Source of the DNA: Oceanicola sp.
Lineage (GTDB): Bacteria > Pseudomonadota > Alphaproteobacteria > Rhodobacterales > Rhodobacteraceae
Assembly: GCA_017792405.1 (NCBI GenBank)
Contig: CP051231.1
Span: 4,055,295 to 4,119,294 of the forward strand
DNA length: 64,000 nucleotides
Reading direction: 5' to 3'
The position numbers were made by a program, and so were the translations under genes. The number at the start of each line of letters is the position of its first letter. Within the stretch, counting starts at the first letter, position 1. Positions 43,320 to 51,673 of the stretch are shown in pieces. The notes under the pieces were generated by a model that had not been told where the DNA came from, searched no databases, and worked only from the letters and a program-made list of their open reading frames with translations.

Positions 43320-43715
43320 ATGGCACGTGATACCCGTCGTGGCGCGACCAAGCGCAAGGTTTCCAAGAACATCGCCGCTGGCGTTGCTCATGTGAACTCC
43401 TCGTTCAACAACACCAAGATCCTGATCTCCGACGTCCAAGGCAACGCGATTGCCTGGTCCTCGGCTGGCACCATGGGCTTCAAGGGCTCCCGGAAGTCCA
43501 CGCCCTACGCCGCCCAGATGGCCGCCGAAGACGCCGGTCGCAAGGCGCAGGACCACGGGGTGAAAACCCTCGAGGTCGAAGTGCAGGGCCCCGGTTCTGG
43601 CCGTGAGTCGGCGCTCCGTGCGCTGGCCGCGATCGGCTTCAACATCACGTCCATCCGCGACGTGACCCCGATCGCCCACAACGGCTGCCGCCCGCCGAAG
43701 CGTCGCCGGGTCTGA
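43320..43715 (+). CDS. rpsK: 30S ribosomal protein S11
   Basis: S11 shapes the platform that holds mRNA in the E site. The 131-aa protein has VNSSFNNTKILISDVQGNAI and the C-terminal signature TSIRDVTPIAHNGCRPPKRR. AGGGAGGG precedes the ATG. rpsD, often found next, is absent here, and rpoA follows after 110 bp. Confidence 0.99.
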   Translation: MARDTRRGATKRKVSKNIAAGVAHVNSSFNNTKILISDVQGNAIAWSSAGTMGFKGSRKSTPYAAQMAAEDAGRKAQDHGVKTLEVEVQGPGSGRESALRALAAIGFNITSIRDVTPIAHNGCRPPKRRRV

Positions 43716-43825
43716 TCACCACGCATTAGCCGGAGGGCCTCACCGCCCTCCGGTCCGTCATTTTATCCTCGGGCGTTCGCAAGCCTCGGACATGGGCCGC
43801 GAACTGGTATGGAGGCGACATACAC

Positions 43826-44842
43826 ATGATCCACAAAAACTGGCAGGAACTCATCAAACCCACGCAGCTTGACGTGAAGCCGGGCAATGATCCCGCGCGT
43901 CAGGCCACCGTTGTTGCGGAACCGCTGGAGCGGGGCTTCGGCCTCACCCTCGGCAACGCGCTGCGCCGGGTTCTGCTGAGCTCGCTGCAGGGCGCGGCCA
44001 TCACCAGCGTCCAGATCGACAACGTGCTGCACGAGTTCTCCTCCATCGCCGGTGTGCGTGAAGACGTGACCGACGTGGTGCTGAACCTCAAGGGCGTCGC
44101 CATCCGCATGGAAGTCGACGGCCCCAAGCGCATCTCGATCTCCGCCAAGGGCCCGGGCGTTGTCACCGCTGGTGACATCTCCGAAAGCGCAGGCATCGAG
44201 ATCCTGAACAAGGACCACGTGATCTGCCACCTCGATGACGGTGCCGATCTCTACGTGGAGCTGACCGTGAACACCGGCAAGGGCTACGTGGCGGCCGACA
44301 AGAACCGCCCCGAAGATGCCCCCATCGGACTCATTCCGATCGACGCGATCTACTCGCCCGTGAAGAAGGTGAGCTACGATGTGCAGCCCACCCGTGAGGG
44401 CCAGGTGCTGGACTACGACAAGCTGACCCTGAAGCTCGAAACCGATGGCTCCGTGACCCCGGATGACGCCGTGGCCTACGCCGCCCGCATCCTGCAGGAC
44501 CAGCTCTCGATCTTCGTCAACTTCGACGAGCCCGAGGCCGCTGGCCGTCAGGAAGAGGACGATGGCCTCGAGTTCAACCCGCTTCTGTTGAAGAAGGTCG
44601 ACGAGCTTGAGCTTTCGGTGCGGTCCGCGAACTGCCTGAAGAACGACAACATCGTCTACATCGGCGATCTGATCCAGAAGACCGAAGCCGAGATGCTCCG
44701 CACCCCGAACTTCGGCCGCAAGTCGCTGAACGAGATCAAAGAGGTTCTGTCGGGCATGGGCCTGCACCTCGGCATGGATGTCGAGGAGTGGCCGCCGGAG
44801 AACATCGAAGACCTTGCCAAGAAGTTCGAAGACCAGTTCTGA
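43826..44842 (+). CDS. rpoA: DNA-directed RNA polymerase subunit alpha
   Basis: Alpha dimerises to start polymerase assembly and its C-terminal domain binds UP elements and activators. The 338-aa protein has the N-terminal domain motif RGFGLTLGNALRRVLLSS and the CTD with KNDNIVYIGDLIQKTEAEML and NFGRKSLNEIKEVL. GGAGGCGACATACAC precedes the start. Confidence 0.99.
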   Translation: MIHKNWQELIKPTQLDVKPGNDPARQATVVAEPLERGFGLTLGNALRRVLLSSLQGAAITSVQIDNVLHEFSSIAGVREDVTDVVLNLKGVAIRMEVDGPKRISISAKGPGVVTAGDISESAGIEILNKDHVICHLDDGADLYVELTVNTGKGYVAADKNRPEDAPIGLIPIDAIYSPVKKVSYDVQPTREGQVLDYDKLTLKLETDGSVTPDDAVAYAARILQDQLSIFVNFDEPEAAGRQEEDDGLEFNPLLLKKVDELELSVRSANCLKNDNIVYIGDLIQKTEAEMLRTPNFGRKSLNEIKEVLSGMGLHLGMDVEEWPPENIEDLAKKFEDQF

Positions 44843-44974
44843 TCAATTCGTGGGGCGCGTTCCGGCGCGCCCCGCATAAGACCCGGGCATCCTGCCCCAA
44901 GGAGAGTCGGCGCTACGCACGCCGGCCAGACAAAGCAAAACCGCCCGTAGAGGGCACCTTTTAGGAGAAGAAAC

Positions 44975-45397
44975 ATGCGTCACGCCCGCGGATACCGCCG
45001 CCTGAATCGCACCCATGAGCACCGCAAGGCGCTCTTCGCCAACATGGCCGGCTCGCTGATCGAGCACGAACAGATCAAGACGACCCTGCCCAAGGCCAAA
45101 GAACTCAAGCGCATCATGGACAAGCTCATCACCCTCGGCAAACGCCAGGGCGATCTACACGCCCGCCGTCAGGCCGCTTCGCGCCTGAAGCAGGATGCCT
45201 ACGTCGCCAAGCTCTTCGAAGTGCTGGGCCCGCGCTACGCCGAGCGTAACGGCGGCTACACCCGCGTGTTGAAAGCCGGCTTCCGCTACGGTGACATGGC
45301 CCCGATGGCCATCATCGAGCTGGTCGACCGTGACCCGGCCGCAAAAGGCGCTGGCGACAAAGCCCGCCTTGAGGCCGAAGAGGCCGCAGCCGAGTAA
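44975..45397 (+). CDS. rplQ: 50S ribosomal protein L17
   Basis: L17 lies near the tunnel exit. The 140-aa product starts MRHARGYRRLNRTHEHRKA and contains LIEHEQIKTTLPKAKELKR; the end is the usual Ala/Glu-rich extension. Last gene of the ribosomal cluster. Confidence 0.99.
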   Translation: MRHARGYRRLNRTHEHRKALFANMAGSLIEHEQIKTTLPKAKELKRIMDKLITLGKRQGDLHARRQAASRLKQDAYVAKLFEVLGPRYAERNGGYTRVLKAGFRYGDMAPMAIIELVDRDPAAKGAGDKARLEAEEAAAE

Positions 45398-45419
45398 GCT
45401 GTGCCGATTCGTGGAACAG

Positions 45420-45456
45420 AAAAGGCCCGCACGGTTCTCGTGCGGGCCTTTTTCTT
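45420..45456 (+). terminator. intrinsic terminator after rplQ
   Basis: A 14-bp perfect stem (45420-45433 with 45439-45452), loop GTTCT, then TCTT. Confidence 0.92.
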
Positions 45457-45505
45457 GTGTCCGCGCTACGCGCGGCGAAACCGATTCTCCGGCTCCGTAG
45501 GCGCC

Positions 45506-45691
45506 TCAGGCGGCGCGGCCCAGCCCGGGGATCTCGCCCCCGGCCAACCGTTCGATCAAGCTGCGAATCTCTCCGTCGGCCACCGGGGTCGACCCGATGA
45601 ATTCCAGCAGGTCAGCCCGAAGCGGAACCGGCAGGCGCATCAGCTGCGCAAAGGTTTCCGGCCTCATTTGTTGCACGAAATGACACTCCAA
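45506..45691 (-). CDS. Small hypothetical protein (61 aa) divergent from luxR
   Basis: A 61-aa, mostly helical soluble protein ending GGEIPGLGRAA. The sequence LPVPLRADLLEFIGSTPVADG looks protein-like. An internal ATG at 45667 (MRPETFAQL) is an alternative start. It is divergent from luxR with only 64 bp between starts, so the two may share a control region. No family recognised. Confidence 0.5.
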   Translation of the reverse strand: MECHFVQQMRPETFAQLMRLPVPLRADLLEFIGSTPVADGEIRSLIERLAGGEIPGLGRAA

Positions 45692-45721
45692 TCGGTGTGT
45701 TTCATTGCGCTCAATTTAAGG

Positions 45722-45759
45722 TTGACTGGATTTGTGGCAACTTGTCTAAAAAGACATGT
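45722..45759 (+). promoter_or_regulatory. luxR promoter and lux-box-like 20-bp dyad
   Basis: A 20-bp imperfect palindrome (45740-45759; ACTTGTCT-AAAA-AGACATGT, one mismatch) has the length and symmetry of a lux box and contains the luxR ATG itself. TTGACT (45722-45727) with a 17-bp spacer to TCTAAA (45745-45750) is a possible promoter; it would place the transcript start at or beside the ATG. A dyad over the -10 and start would suit repression. Confidence 0.5.
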
Positions 45760-46367
45760 CTGACAAACAGAGGATAGATAGGGAGCTCGAGGCCCTCGGG
45801 AAGCTGGCCCCTGCGGGATATTTCGCAGGGCTGCATATCCGCTTTGCCTCACCGCTTCACGTCTTCCAGACGTATGACAAGGCATGGAATGATCATTACA
45901 CAGCGCAGGCCTACGCCATGCGCGATCCGATGATCGCCTGGGGGTTTTCCACAGAAGGGGAAACGCGGTGGAGCGAGATAGAATTGCCGGATCCGTTCGG
46001 CATTCTCGACGAAGCCGCGGAATTTGGCCTGAAGTTCGGGATGCAGGTTTCCTGCGGCCCGATCTCTTCACGCACGATCGCAGGGGCAGCACGGGCAGAC
46101 CGAGAATTCGAGGCAGATGAGATGGCCGCGATAGGCGATATCATCCGCAAGCTGCACGACCTGACCGAACCTCCGGAGAGTCTCACCCAGGCACAGATAG
46201 ATGCTCTGCGCCTGATTGCAGCGGGGGATCGTCACACTGCTGCAGCTGCCAAACTCAACATCTCCGAAAGTGCGCTCAAAGCACGGCTGACAGCCGCAAG
46301 GGAAAGGCTCCACGCCCGAACCACGGCCGAAGCGCTTCAGCGGGCAAAGGAATACAGACTGCTTTAG
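45756..46367 (+). CDS. luxR: LuxR-family autoinducer-binding transcriptional regulator
   Basis: A 203-aa quorum-sensing regulator. The N-terminal autoinducer-binding domain shows the family set AWNDHY (Trp44, Tyr48) and DP (Asp57, Pro58); the C-terminal helix-turn-helix is ALRLIAAGDRHTAAAAKLNISESALKARL in outline (about 150-178). The usual RERE lead-in of the HTH is replaced by TQAQ, as in several alphaproteobacterial members. Its cognate synthase lies 66 bp downstream. The start codon lies inside a lux-box-like dyad and has no Shine-Dalgarno sequence. Codon bias is weaker than in the ribosomal genes. Confidence 0.93.
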   Translation: MSDKQRIDRELEALGKLAPAGYFAGLHIRFASPLHVFQTYDKAWNDHYTAQAYAMRDPMIAWGFSTEGETRWSEIELPDPFGILDEAAEFGLKFGMQVSCGPISSRTIAGAARADREFEADEMAAIGDIIRKLHDLTEPPESLTQAQIDALRLIAAGDRHTAAAAKLNISESALKARLTAARERLHARTTAEALQRAKEYRLL

Positions 46368-46433
46368 CGTGCCGATCTCCTGCTAGGCGCAGGGCTTGCT
46401 TTTCACACCACCCCAGCAAGCAGGAGAATTGCG

Positions 46434-47021
46434 ATGCAAACCACCACCCTTTCCTTCGCCAACCTTCACAACCACGGCGAACTTTTTGCCAATCTCTTCC
46501 GCGCAAGGCGGCAGAGCTTCATCGTGCAGAACAACTGGGATCTGCCCGAGGCATTGGGAATGGAGTACGACCAGTATGATACCCCCGCCTCGCGCTGGGT
46601 CGCGGTGCATGACGGCACCGAGATTCTCGCGGGCATCCGGCTTACGCCGACCACGGCGCGCTGCGGCATCTACAGCTACATGATCCGCGACGCCCAGCGG
46701 CACCTGCTCGATACGATTCCCGCAGACCTGCTGGATTACGAGGCCCCGATCTCCGACACGATCTGGGAATCGAGCCGCGTCTTCGTGAGCCACACTACGC
46801 CGATGAACATCCGGCGCCGGGTCCATGCCTATCTGATCATGGAGATGACCCGCTCCGCCCGCGAGCTTGGCGCCTCCGAGGTGCTGGGTCTGATCCCCGC
46901 CAACTGGCCCCGTTGGGCCGGGCGCTGCGGGCTGAAGGCCAAGGCGGCGGGCCGGGTGATGGACTTCGACGGTCACCTCAACCAGTGCGTCTCGATCGAC
47001 CTGCGCGACAACATGCACTGA
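46434..47021 (+). CDS. luxI: Acyl-homoserine-lactone synthase (LuxI family)
   Basis: Makes an N-acyl-homoserine lactone from S-adenosylmethionine and acyl-ACP. The 195-aa protein has the LuxI residues Arg26, Phe29 and Trp35 (RARRQSFIVQNNW), the acidic set Glu44, Asp46, Asp49 (MEYDQYDTP), Arg69 (GIRLTPT) and ESSRVFV (Glu112, Arg115). Acyl-chain length cannot be predicted from this alone. CAGGAGAATTGCG precedes the ATG. No hairpin separates it from luxR, so read-through is likely. Confidence 0.95.
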   Translation: MQTTTLSFANLHNHGELFANLFRARRQSFIVQNNWDLPEALGMEYDQYDTPASRWVAVHDGTEILAGIRLTPTTARCGIYSYMIRDAQRHLLDTIPADLLDYEAPISDTIWESSRVFVSHTTPMNIRRRVHAYLIMEMTRSARELGASEVLGLIPANWPRWAGRCGLKAKAAGRVMDFDGHLNQCVSIDLRDNMH

Positions 47022-47102
47022 CCGGTGCCCTGCCCGGGGCGGCCCCGCGCCGCCCTGGGCGAAACGCTTCCCCTCGGTCCCCCGAGGCCCTACATCTGCC
47101 CC

Positions 47103-48422
47103 ATGGCCGATCTCTTCGACACCGCTGCTACAGAGCCCGCCGCTGGCGGCAATGCCCCGCGCCCGCTGGCCGACCGGCTGCGCCCGGCAAAGCTGGCCGA
47201 TGTGATTGGGCAAGAGCACCTTCTGGCCCCCGATGCACCGCTTGGAGCCATGCTGGCATCAGGCAGCCTGTCGTCGCTCGTTCTCTGGGGGCCGCCCGGC
47301 GTCGGCAAAACCACTATCGCCCGTCTTTTGGCCCATGAGACCGATCTCGCCTTCGTCCAGATCAGCGCCATCTTCACCGGCGTGCCCGAGCTGCGGAAGG
47401 TCTTCGAGGCCGCCAAGCTGCGCCGCACGAACGAGCAGGGCACGCTGCTCTTCGTCGATGAGATCCACCGCTTCAACAAAGCTCAGCAGGATGGCTTCCT
47501 GCCGCATATGGAAGACGGCACCATCGTGCTCGTCGGTGCCACCACCGAGAACCCCAGCTTCGAGCTGAACGCCGCTATCCTGAGCCGCGCGCAGGTGCTG
47601 GTGCTCAACCGGCTCGATGGAAAGGCGCTCGAAAAGCTCTTGCTCCGGGCCGAACAGGAACTTGGCGCCGCCCTGCCGCTCACCGGAGAAGCTCGCGAGA
47701 GCCTGCTCGGCATGGCCGATGGCGATGGCCGTGCGCTTCTCAACCTCGTCGAGCAGGTCGCCGGCTGGAAGGCCGAAACCAAGCTCGACTCAAAGGCCCT
47801 CGCCGCCCGCCTCCAGCGCCGCGCCGCGCAATACGACAAGTCGGGCGACGGCCACTACAACCTCATCTCCGCGCTGCACAAATCTGTCAGAGGCTCCGAC
47901 CCCGACGCCGCCCTCTACTGGTTCGCCCGGATGCTCGAAGGCGGCGAAGACCCGCGCTTCCTTGCCCGCCGGATCACCCGCATGGCGGTGGAGGATATCG
48001 GCCTTGCCGACCCTGCCGCGCAAACCCACTGCCTCCACGCCTGGGAGGTCTACGAGCGCCTCGGCAGCCCTGAGGGTGAACTGGCCCTTGCGCAAGCGCT
48101 CACCTACATCGCCCTCGCACCCAAATCCAACGCGGTCTACGTGGCCTACAAGGACGCGCGCGCGGCGGCCAAGAAGACCGGCTCCGAACCCCCGCCCAAG
48201 CATATCCTCAACGCGCCCACCAAGCTGATGAGCGAGCAGGGCTATGGCGATGGCTACCAATATGATCACGACGCCGAAGATGGCTTCTCAGGGCAAAACT
48301 ACTTCCCCGACGGGATGAAGCGCCCGGTCTGGTATCAGCCGGTCGAGCGCGGGTTCGAGCGCGAGCTGAAAAAGCGCGTGGAGTGGTTCGCAGGCCTCAG
48401 GGCCAAGCGGAATAAGGGCTGA
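47103..48422 (+). CDS. rarA: Replication-associated recombination protein A (RarA/MgsA), AAA+ ATPase
   Basis: A 439-aa clamp-loader-like AAA+ protein that acts at stalled replication forks. It starts at MADLFDTAATEP; the frame is open to 47025 but that part is unsupported. Motifs: LRPAKLADVIGQEHLL, Walker A GPPGVGKTT (63-71), Walker B LLFVDE (115-120), sensor GATTENPSFE and the C-terminal tetramerisation region (NLISALHKSVRGSDPDAALYW in part). It follows luxI by 81 bp. Confidence 0.95.
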   Translation: MADLFDTAATEPAAGGNAPRPLADRLRPAKLADVIGQEHLLAPDAPLGAMLASGSLSSLVLWGPPGVGKTTIARLLAHETDLAFVQISAIFTGVPELRKVFEAAKLRRTNEQGTLLFVDEIHRFNKAQQDGFLPHMEDGTIVLVGATTENPSFELNAAILSRAQVLVLNRLDGKALEKLLLRAEQELGAALPLTGEARESLLGMADGDGRALLNLVEQVAGWKAETKLDSKALAARLQRRAAQYDKSGDGHYNLISALHKSVRGSDPDAALYWFARMLEGGEDPRFLARRITRMAVEDIGLADPAAQTHCLHAWEVYERLGSPEGELALAQALTYIALAPKSNAVYVAYKDARAAAKKTGSEPPPKHILNAPTKLMSEQGYGDGYQYDHDAEDGFSGQNYFPDGMKRPVWYQPVERGFERELKKRVEWFAGLRAKRNKG

Positions 48423-48594
48423 GGCTCGCGGCGCTCCGAGCGGAGCCGTGGGCCGCACCACATTCCTGCGCAGCAGCGCACAATCAGGCCCGCATAATGC
48501 CGGGACAAAACCCTTTGCCGTTCCAATTCACGACACATTTTCCGGATCATTTTGCCACAGTGAGGGGCGGAGAGAACAGGAAGGACTAACGTAA

Positions 48595-48750
48595 ATGAGT
48601 GAAGCAACCGGGGTCTATCGTACCGTGCATACCAGCGGCATGGAGATCGCTTTCATTGACAAGGGTGTGGGCACTCAAATCGGCATCCCGCGTGATCGGT
48701 ACGAGGCCAACGGCTACCAGCCGCCGTTCGAGAGTCTTCCCCAAAAGTGA
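48595..48750 (+). CDS. Small hypothetical protein (51 aa)
   Basis: A 51-codon frame with an excellent AGGAAGGA ribosome site. It begins MSEATGVYRTVHTSGMEIAF and continues with a short basic stretch (GIPRDRYEANG) and ends PFESLPQK. It is soluble, without cysteines. No family recognised. The strength of the ribosome site and balanced composition suggest it is real. It faces the Roadblock-like gene, with a hairpin between them. Confidence 0.6.
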   Translation: MSEATGVYRTVHTSGMEIAFIDKGVGTQIGIPRDRYEANGYQPPFESLPQK

Positions 48751-48847
48751 TCTGTCGTCGCCAACGGCGACACGCCGGGCCGTGGGACCGCTCCAGGAAA
48801 GCATCCCCACGACCCGGCTGGCGCGCCGACGGCGATGGCACGATGCC

Positions 48848-48884
48848 AGCCGGGGCATACCCTCTGCCAAGGGTTGCCCCGGCT
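48848..48884. terminator. Hairpin between convergent small ORF and Roadblock gene
   Basis: A 10-bp perfect stem (48848-48857 with 48875-48884) with an inner CCT/AGG pair. No T-run on either side, so termination is uncertain. Confidence 0.45.
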
Positions 48885-48894
48885 GCTGACGTCG

Positions 48895-49251
48895 TCAGAC
48901 CTTGAGCGTGCCTTCGGTCTCACGCACCTTCAGGCGCGCCATGCCGAGGTTGGCCTTGGCGCGATCCAGCGCGACATAGATGAAAACATCGGGGTTGGAC
49001 GCCAACGGGCGGATCAGGTGGATCTGGCTGCCCAGCGAGATCATGATGTCTTCAATGCGGTCCTCGAGACCAAGCGACTGCATCGCCGCGTTCTTCGCGC
49101 GAACGACTTCCATGTTGGCAGCGCCGGCGGTTTCGAGATCGAGGATGCCGTTGCCGTCTTCGGAAGCCAGCATCATGCCGGACTCGCTGTCCACGAGGCA
49201 GGCGCCGATGAAACCGTCGAGATTTGTGAGGTTGGAAAGGTCAGTGCTCAT
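48895..49251 (-). CDS. Roadblock/LC7-like domain protein
   Basis: A 118-aa single-domain protein. The pattern DGFIGACLVDSESGMMLAS followed by helices with AAMQSLGLEDRIEDIMISLG and the closing strand VFIYVALDRAKANLGMARLKV fits the Roadblock/LC7 fold, whose bacterial members (MglB and relatives) regulate small GTPases. No small GTPase gene is near, so the partner is unknown. A GGAG lies about 14 bases before the ATG. The assignment is from fold-like pattern, not a diagnostic motif. Confidence 0.75.
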   Translation of the reverse strand: MSTDLSNLTNLDGFIGACLVDSESGMMLASEDGNGILDLETAGAANMEVVRAKNAAMQSLGLEDRIEDIMISLGSQIHLIRPLASNPDVFIYVALDRAKANLGMARLKVRETEGTLKV

Positions 49252-49588
49252 GATTTCGTTTCTCCAGGAAAGGTGTCGATGCTCAATGATTTGCTCCCCG
49301 TTCGTGACAATAATCGGGCCGGATCATCCGGATAATTGGGTTTTTACGACCGTTGAAGAAAATGCCTAATCGCCTGAAAAATCTGGCCTGAATCGAGGTT
49401 CAGCCAAGGCTCCCGCTCCATTTTCGCCATCTTTAGGCGGCATTTTCGGTAAGTTTGAAGAAGCTACGAAACAATCCTTCGCGGAGGCTCAAGGCCCTGC
49501 GCCGTGCCGCAATGTCGTGCTCCTGCCGCCGTGTCACGCCCGGCCACTCCGCTTGACTCTCCCCCGCCTCCGGCGCAACACGCCGCCC
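49252..49588. other. Intergenic region between Roadblock gene and crcB
   Basis: No supported coding frame. The first 150 bp are AT-richer than the surroundings and must hold the minus-strand promoter of the Roadblock gene; the rest precedes crcB. I could not establish a fluoride riboswitch by eye. Confidence 0.4.
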
Positions 49589-49966
49589 ATGATTTCAACG
49601 CTGGCACAAGTCGCCCTCGGCGGCGCCCTCGGGGCCTCGGCCCGCTACCTGACGGGGGTGGCGGCGATCCGCGTGATGGGGCCGGGCTTTCCCTGGGGCA
49701 CCCTCACGGTCAATGTGGCGGGCTCGCTGCTGATGGGCCTCTTTGCTGCCCTCGTCGGCCTGCGCGGTGGCCACGCCCTCTCGCCCTTCGTGATGACCGG
49801 CTTGCTCGGTGGCTTCACCACCTTCTCCGCCTTCTCGCTCGATGCGGTCACCCTCTTCGAGCGCGGGCAGATGGGCACGGCGGCGCTCTACGTGGTGGCC
49901 TCGGTCACCCTCTCCATCCTCGCCCTCATCGCAGGGCTGGCACTGGGCCGGGGAGTCTTCGCATGA
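49589..49966 (+). CDS. crcB: Fluoride channel CrcB/Fluc
   Basis: A 125-aa dual-topology membrane protein that exports fluoride as a dimer. Four hydrophobic helices are visible, with the family motifs GGALGASARY, TLTVNVAGSLLMG (the pore asparagine) and GGFTTFSAFS (phenylalanine box and central Na+ site). It overlaps the pseudouridine synthase gene by four bases (ATGA). Confidence 0.95.
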   Translation: MISTLAQVALGGALGASARYLTGVAAIRVMGPGFPWGTLTVNVAGSLLMGLFAALVGLRGGHALSPFVMTGLLGGFTTFSAFSLDAVTLFERGQMGTAALYVVASVTLSILALIAGLALGRGVFA

Positions 49967-51000
49967 GCCGCGTGCAAACCCTTCCCGTTTCCGCCGATGA
50001 TGCCGGCCAGCGGCTTGATCGCTGGTTCCGCCGCATCTTCCCGCACGTCCCTCAGGGCCGGATCGAGAAGATGTGCCGCAAGGGCGAGATTCGCGTCGAT
50101 GGCGGGCGGGTGAAGGCCTCGACCCGGCTGGAAGAGGGGCAGGAGGTGCGCATCCCCCCGCTCCCCGAGGGGGCCGCGCCCACGCCCACCAAGCGCAGCA
50201 CGGTCTCCGACGCCGATGCCAAAATGATCCGCGATGCGGTGATCTGGAAGGACGATTACATCATCGCCCTCAACAAGCCGCCCGGCCTGCCCACGCAAGG
50301 CGGCTCCGGCCAAACGCGCCACGTGGACGGCCTCGCCGAGGCGCTGACCTTCGGTACCGAAGACAAGCCCCGCCTCGTCCACCGGCTCGACAAGGACACC
50401 TCCGGCGTCCTGCTGCTCGCCCGCTCCCGCAAGATCGCCGCCGACCTCACCGCCGCCATCCGCCACAAGGAGACCCGCAAGATCTACTGGGCCGTGGTGG
50501 CCGGTGTGCCCTCGCCCTACAACGGCGAGATCAAGTTCGGCCTCGTCAAGGCGCCGGGAGGCAAAGGGGCAGGGGAGAAGATGCTCTGTGTCCACCCCCG
50601 CGAGGTCGAGAGCACTGAGGGCGCCAAGCGGGCGCACACGCTCTACTCTGCTCTTTACCGCGTGGCGGGCCGCGCCACATGGGTCGCGCTGGAGCCGATC
50701 ACCGGACGCACCCACCAGCTCCGCGCCCATATGGCCGAGGTTGGCCATCCGATCGCGGGCGATGGCAAATACGGCGGCTCCGCGCAGGAGAACATGGGCG
50801 ACGGATGGGGCGCCAAGATGGGTGGCATCATCTCGGGCAAGCTGCACCTGCACGCCCGCTCGATGACCTTCCTGCACCCGGTCACCAAGCAGCCAGTCAC
50901 CGTGACAGCGCCGCTGCCCCAGCACATGGCCGAGACCTTCGACACCTTCGGCTGGACAGAGGATCTCGCCGCCGACGACCCCTTCGAGGACTACCATTGA
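49963..51000 (+). CDS. RluC/RluD-family 23S rRNA pseudouridine synthase
   Basis: A 345-aa enzyme converting uridines in 23S rRNA to pseudouridine. An N-terminal S4 RNA-binding domain (about 15-65: GQRLDRWFRRIFPHVPQGRI in part) leads to the catalytic domain with HRLDKDTSG, whose Asp143 is the nucleophile, and later GRTHQLRAHMAEVGHPI. The family fits RluC best by architecture, but RluD-type specificity cannot be excluded. It starts inside the crcB stop and overlaps the next gene. Confidence 0.93.
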   Translation: MSRVQTLPVSADDAGQRLDRWFRRIFPHVPQGRIEKMCRKGEIRVDGGRVKASTRLEEGQEVRIPPLPEGAAPTPTKRSTVSDADAKMIRDAVIWKDDYIIALNKPPGLPTQGGSGQTRHVDGLAEALTFGTEDKPRLVHRLDKDTSGVLLLARSRKIAADLTAAIRHKETRKIYWAVVAGVPSPYNGEIKFGLVKAPGGKGAGEKMLCVHPREVESTEGAKRAHTLYSALYRVAGRATWVALEPITGRTHQLRAHMAEVGHPIAGDGKYGGSAQENMGDGWGAKMGGIISGKLHLHARSMTFLHPVTKQPVTVTAPLPQHMAETFDTFGWTEDLAADDPFEDYH

Positions 51001-51668
51001 GCCAGCTGCGCTGCATCATCTTCGACGTGGACGGCACGCTCATCGACAGCCAGAACGAGATCGTCGCCGCGATGACCGCGGGCTTTGCCGCCACCGGCCG
51101 CACGGCCCCGCCGCGCGCGCAAGTGCTCTCGATCGTCGGCCTCTCGCTCGAGGTGGGCATCGCCCGGCTCTGCCCCGAGGCCGATGCGGGCGAGGTCGCG
51201 GCCATGACTGCCGCCTACAAGGACAGCTTCGTCGAGATTCGCAAAACCTCTCCGGCGGCTATCTTCTATCCCGGCATGCGCGAGCTGCTCGATGAGCTGG
51301 CCCAAACGCCCGAGAACCTGCTCTGCGTCGCCACCGGCAAGTCCCGGCGGGGTCTGGATGCGCTGGTCAAATCCTCCGGCCTCGAGGGAATGTTCATCTC
51401 CGAGCAGGTGTCTGACCATCACCCCTCCAAGCCGCACCCGTCGATGCTCGAGGCGGCCCTGCGGGAGACCGGCTGCGAGGCGCATCAGGCCGTGATGATC
51501 GGCGATACGAGCTACGACATGGACATGGCCCGTAACGCGGGCATCACCGGGGTCGGTGTGAGCTGGGGCTACCACGCGCCCGCCGCGCTGGCAGAGGCCG
51601 GGGCAGCAGAGGTGGTGCAGGACGCCGCCGCGCTGGGCCGGGCGATCATCCGGGCAACAGGAGGCTGA
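50997..51668 (+). CDS. HAD-superfamily hydrolase (phosphoglycolate phosphatase-like)
   Basis: A 223-aa phosphatase starting at a TTG that overlaps the upstream stop (TTGA); no other start lies before the catalytic motif. Motif I is IFDVDGTLID (Asp10 nucleophile, Asp12), motif II VATGKSRRGL, motif III lysine in SKPHPS and motif IV MIGDTSYDMDMA. The cap is helical, as in the Gph/subfamily IA group. Substrate unknown. Confidence 0.9.
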   Translation: MSQLRCIIFDVDGTLIDSQNEIVAAMTAGFAATGRTAPPRAQVLSIVGLSLEVGIARLCPEADAGEVAAMTAAYKDSFVEIRKTSPAAIFYPGMRELLDELAQTPENLLCVATGKSRRGLDALVKSSGLEGMFISEQVSDHHPSKPHPSMLEAALRETGCEAHQAVMIGDTSYDMDMARNAGITGVGVSWGYHAPAALAEAGAAEVVQDAAALGRAIIRATGG

Positions 51669-51673
51669 CGCAA

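Noticed and set aside
49252..49588. Possible fluoride riboswitch upstream of crcB
   Set aside because: I could not identify the conserved pseudoknot by eye; an Rfam covariance search would decide.
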